Shown in pieces: positions 63,272-64,000 of a stretch of DNA of 64,000 nt. This stretch comes from Combretum micranthum (taxonomy: Eukaryota; Streptophyta; Magnoliopsida; Myrtales; Combretaceae). Position numbers and translations under genes: made by a program. Numbering within the stretch: position 1 is the stretch's first letter; each line of letters begins with the position of its first letter. The stretch lies in the NCBI GenBank assembly GCA_024138025.1, contig JAMXBD010000640.1:310001-374000 (forward strand). Reading direction: 5' to 3'. The notes beneath the pieces are model-generated. The model ran no database searches and was not told the origin of the DNA. It saw only the letters and a list, made by a program, of their open reading frames with translations.

Positions 63272-63501
63272 GGTTAATATCGTGAACAATACATAAATTT
63301 TGATAAAATTTGTAATTAGTTACTCGAACTTTAAAATTGATCAATTTAATACTAAAATAACTTTTTCATGATACCAATAATACCTCCGTATTGGTTAGCA
63401 TACAAATAAATAATTTTACATATTAAATTAATCAATTTCAAAATTCAAGTACCCTATTATATACTTTGTCAAAGTTCAGTTACCATTCTCAACATTTGCC
63501 C
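63272..63501. mobile_element. Mutator-type MITE, same family as 46426-48013
   Basis: Left end GGTTAATATCGTGAACAATA and right end in reverse GGGCAAATGTTGAGAATGG; arms share AAATTGATCAATTTAATAC with ATTAAATTAATCAATTTC. Flanks TTTTTAGCT (63263-63271) and TTTTTAGTT (63502-63510) agree at eight of nine positions, a Mutator-size duplication. Non-coding. Confidence 0.8.
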
Positions 63502-64000
63502 TTTTTAGTTTCATTCGACTTTGTTTTGATTTTTAATTAACAAAGAGTGATGGGACATTCAGTTTTATTGTAGTTTTATAAACAAATAAACCTAACGAGA
63601 TGCTTCATACTCAAATTTTCAATTTTCAATGTCTCCTTTTTAATATATATCAATTCCAAACTACGCATAAGGGTGGAAATTACTATTCGCAACCTACGTC
63701 TTTGTTTAATTTCATATTGAATCCCATCCTTGCAAAAAACATGTAAAATTAGATAGATATCACTAATAATTGACTTATGTTGTAATGTATTTATTCATAC
63801 ACAATAATATTAGTTATTCATATTATAATCATATTCTTTGTGTCGATTGTCATGTCAATTGCATTCCTATCTCGAAGTTGTGTTTGTAGTGAACTAAATT
63901 TGACTTATGAATTTTAAGCTCAATTTTCACTCTTTATACTAGGTTAACATGATTTAAAGAATCAAGCCATGAATCAATTTCGAGATAATTAAGGGAGATG
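63502..64000. other. Intergenic DNA, no gene seen
   Basis: AT-rich sequence to the window end without recognisable features. Confidence 0.45.

Overview
The window is nuclear DNA of a flowering plant, very probably a eudicot. It is strongly AT-rich, its one clear gene has plant-type introns, and the rest is a layered deposit of plant transposable elements. There is no sign of bacterial gene organisation. I cannot name the species.

The only intact gene I can support is a KANADI transcription factor of the KAN2/KAN3 type on the minus strand (coding span 50604-55297, six exons, 376 predicted residues). All splice junctions follow GT-AG and keep frame. The protein has the KANADI N-terminus, the full GARP DNA-binding domain split over three exons, and the terminal PNLEFTLGRP box.

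Layout: 6-354 and 3551-3784 are foldback MITEs. 6479-9957 (minus) and 19508-24243 (plus) are two related solo LTRs of a Ty3/gypsy-type family, each with a perfect 5-bp target duplication. About 12.0-19.5 kb is decayed retroelement DNA into which a complete 2.15-kb CACTA element (16328-18482) inserted; that element carries a piece of 5S ribosomal RNA gene. 26713-30500 is a third solo LTR with a GC-rich tandem motif. 31.5-33.8 kb holds a 717-bp tandem duplication and LTR-like debris. About 35.9-43.1 kb is one old LTR retrotransposon with a gag-like remnant and several nested insertions. 44.8-45.6 kb is another LTR-like remnant. 45.8-48.0 kb is a nest of Mutator-type elements, including a long-TIR element that appears to carry a captured gene exon with its splice donor. 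50.6-55.7 kb is KAN2. 56110-57825 is a heavily deleted Ty3/gypsy element with two LTRs and a primer-binding site, lying just upstream of KAN2. 59831-60773 is a hAT-type element and 63272-63501 another Mutator-type MITE.

So this is a single developmental regulator in a transposon-dense interval. Recombination has reduced most LTR elements to solo LTRs, and insertions are nested deeply enough that the order of many events can be read from the sequence. No tRNA gene, CRISPR array or functional rRNA gene was recognised by eye. Family assignments for transposons rest on termini, target duplications and internal similarity read by eye, with no database search.
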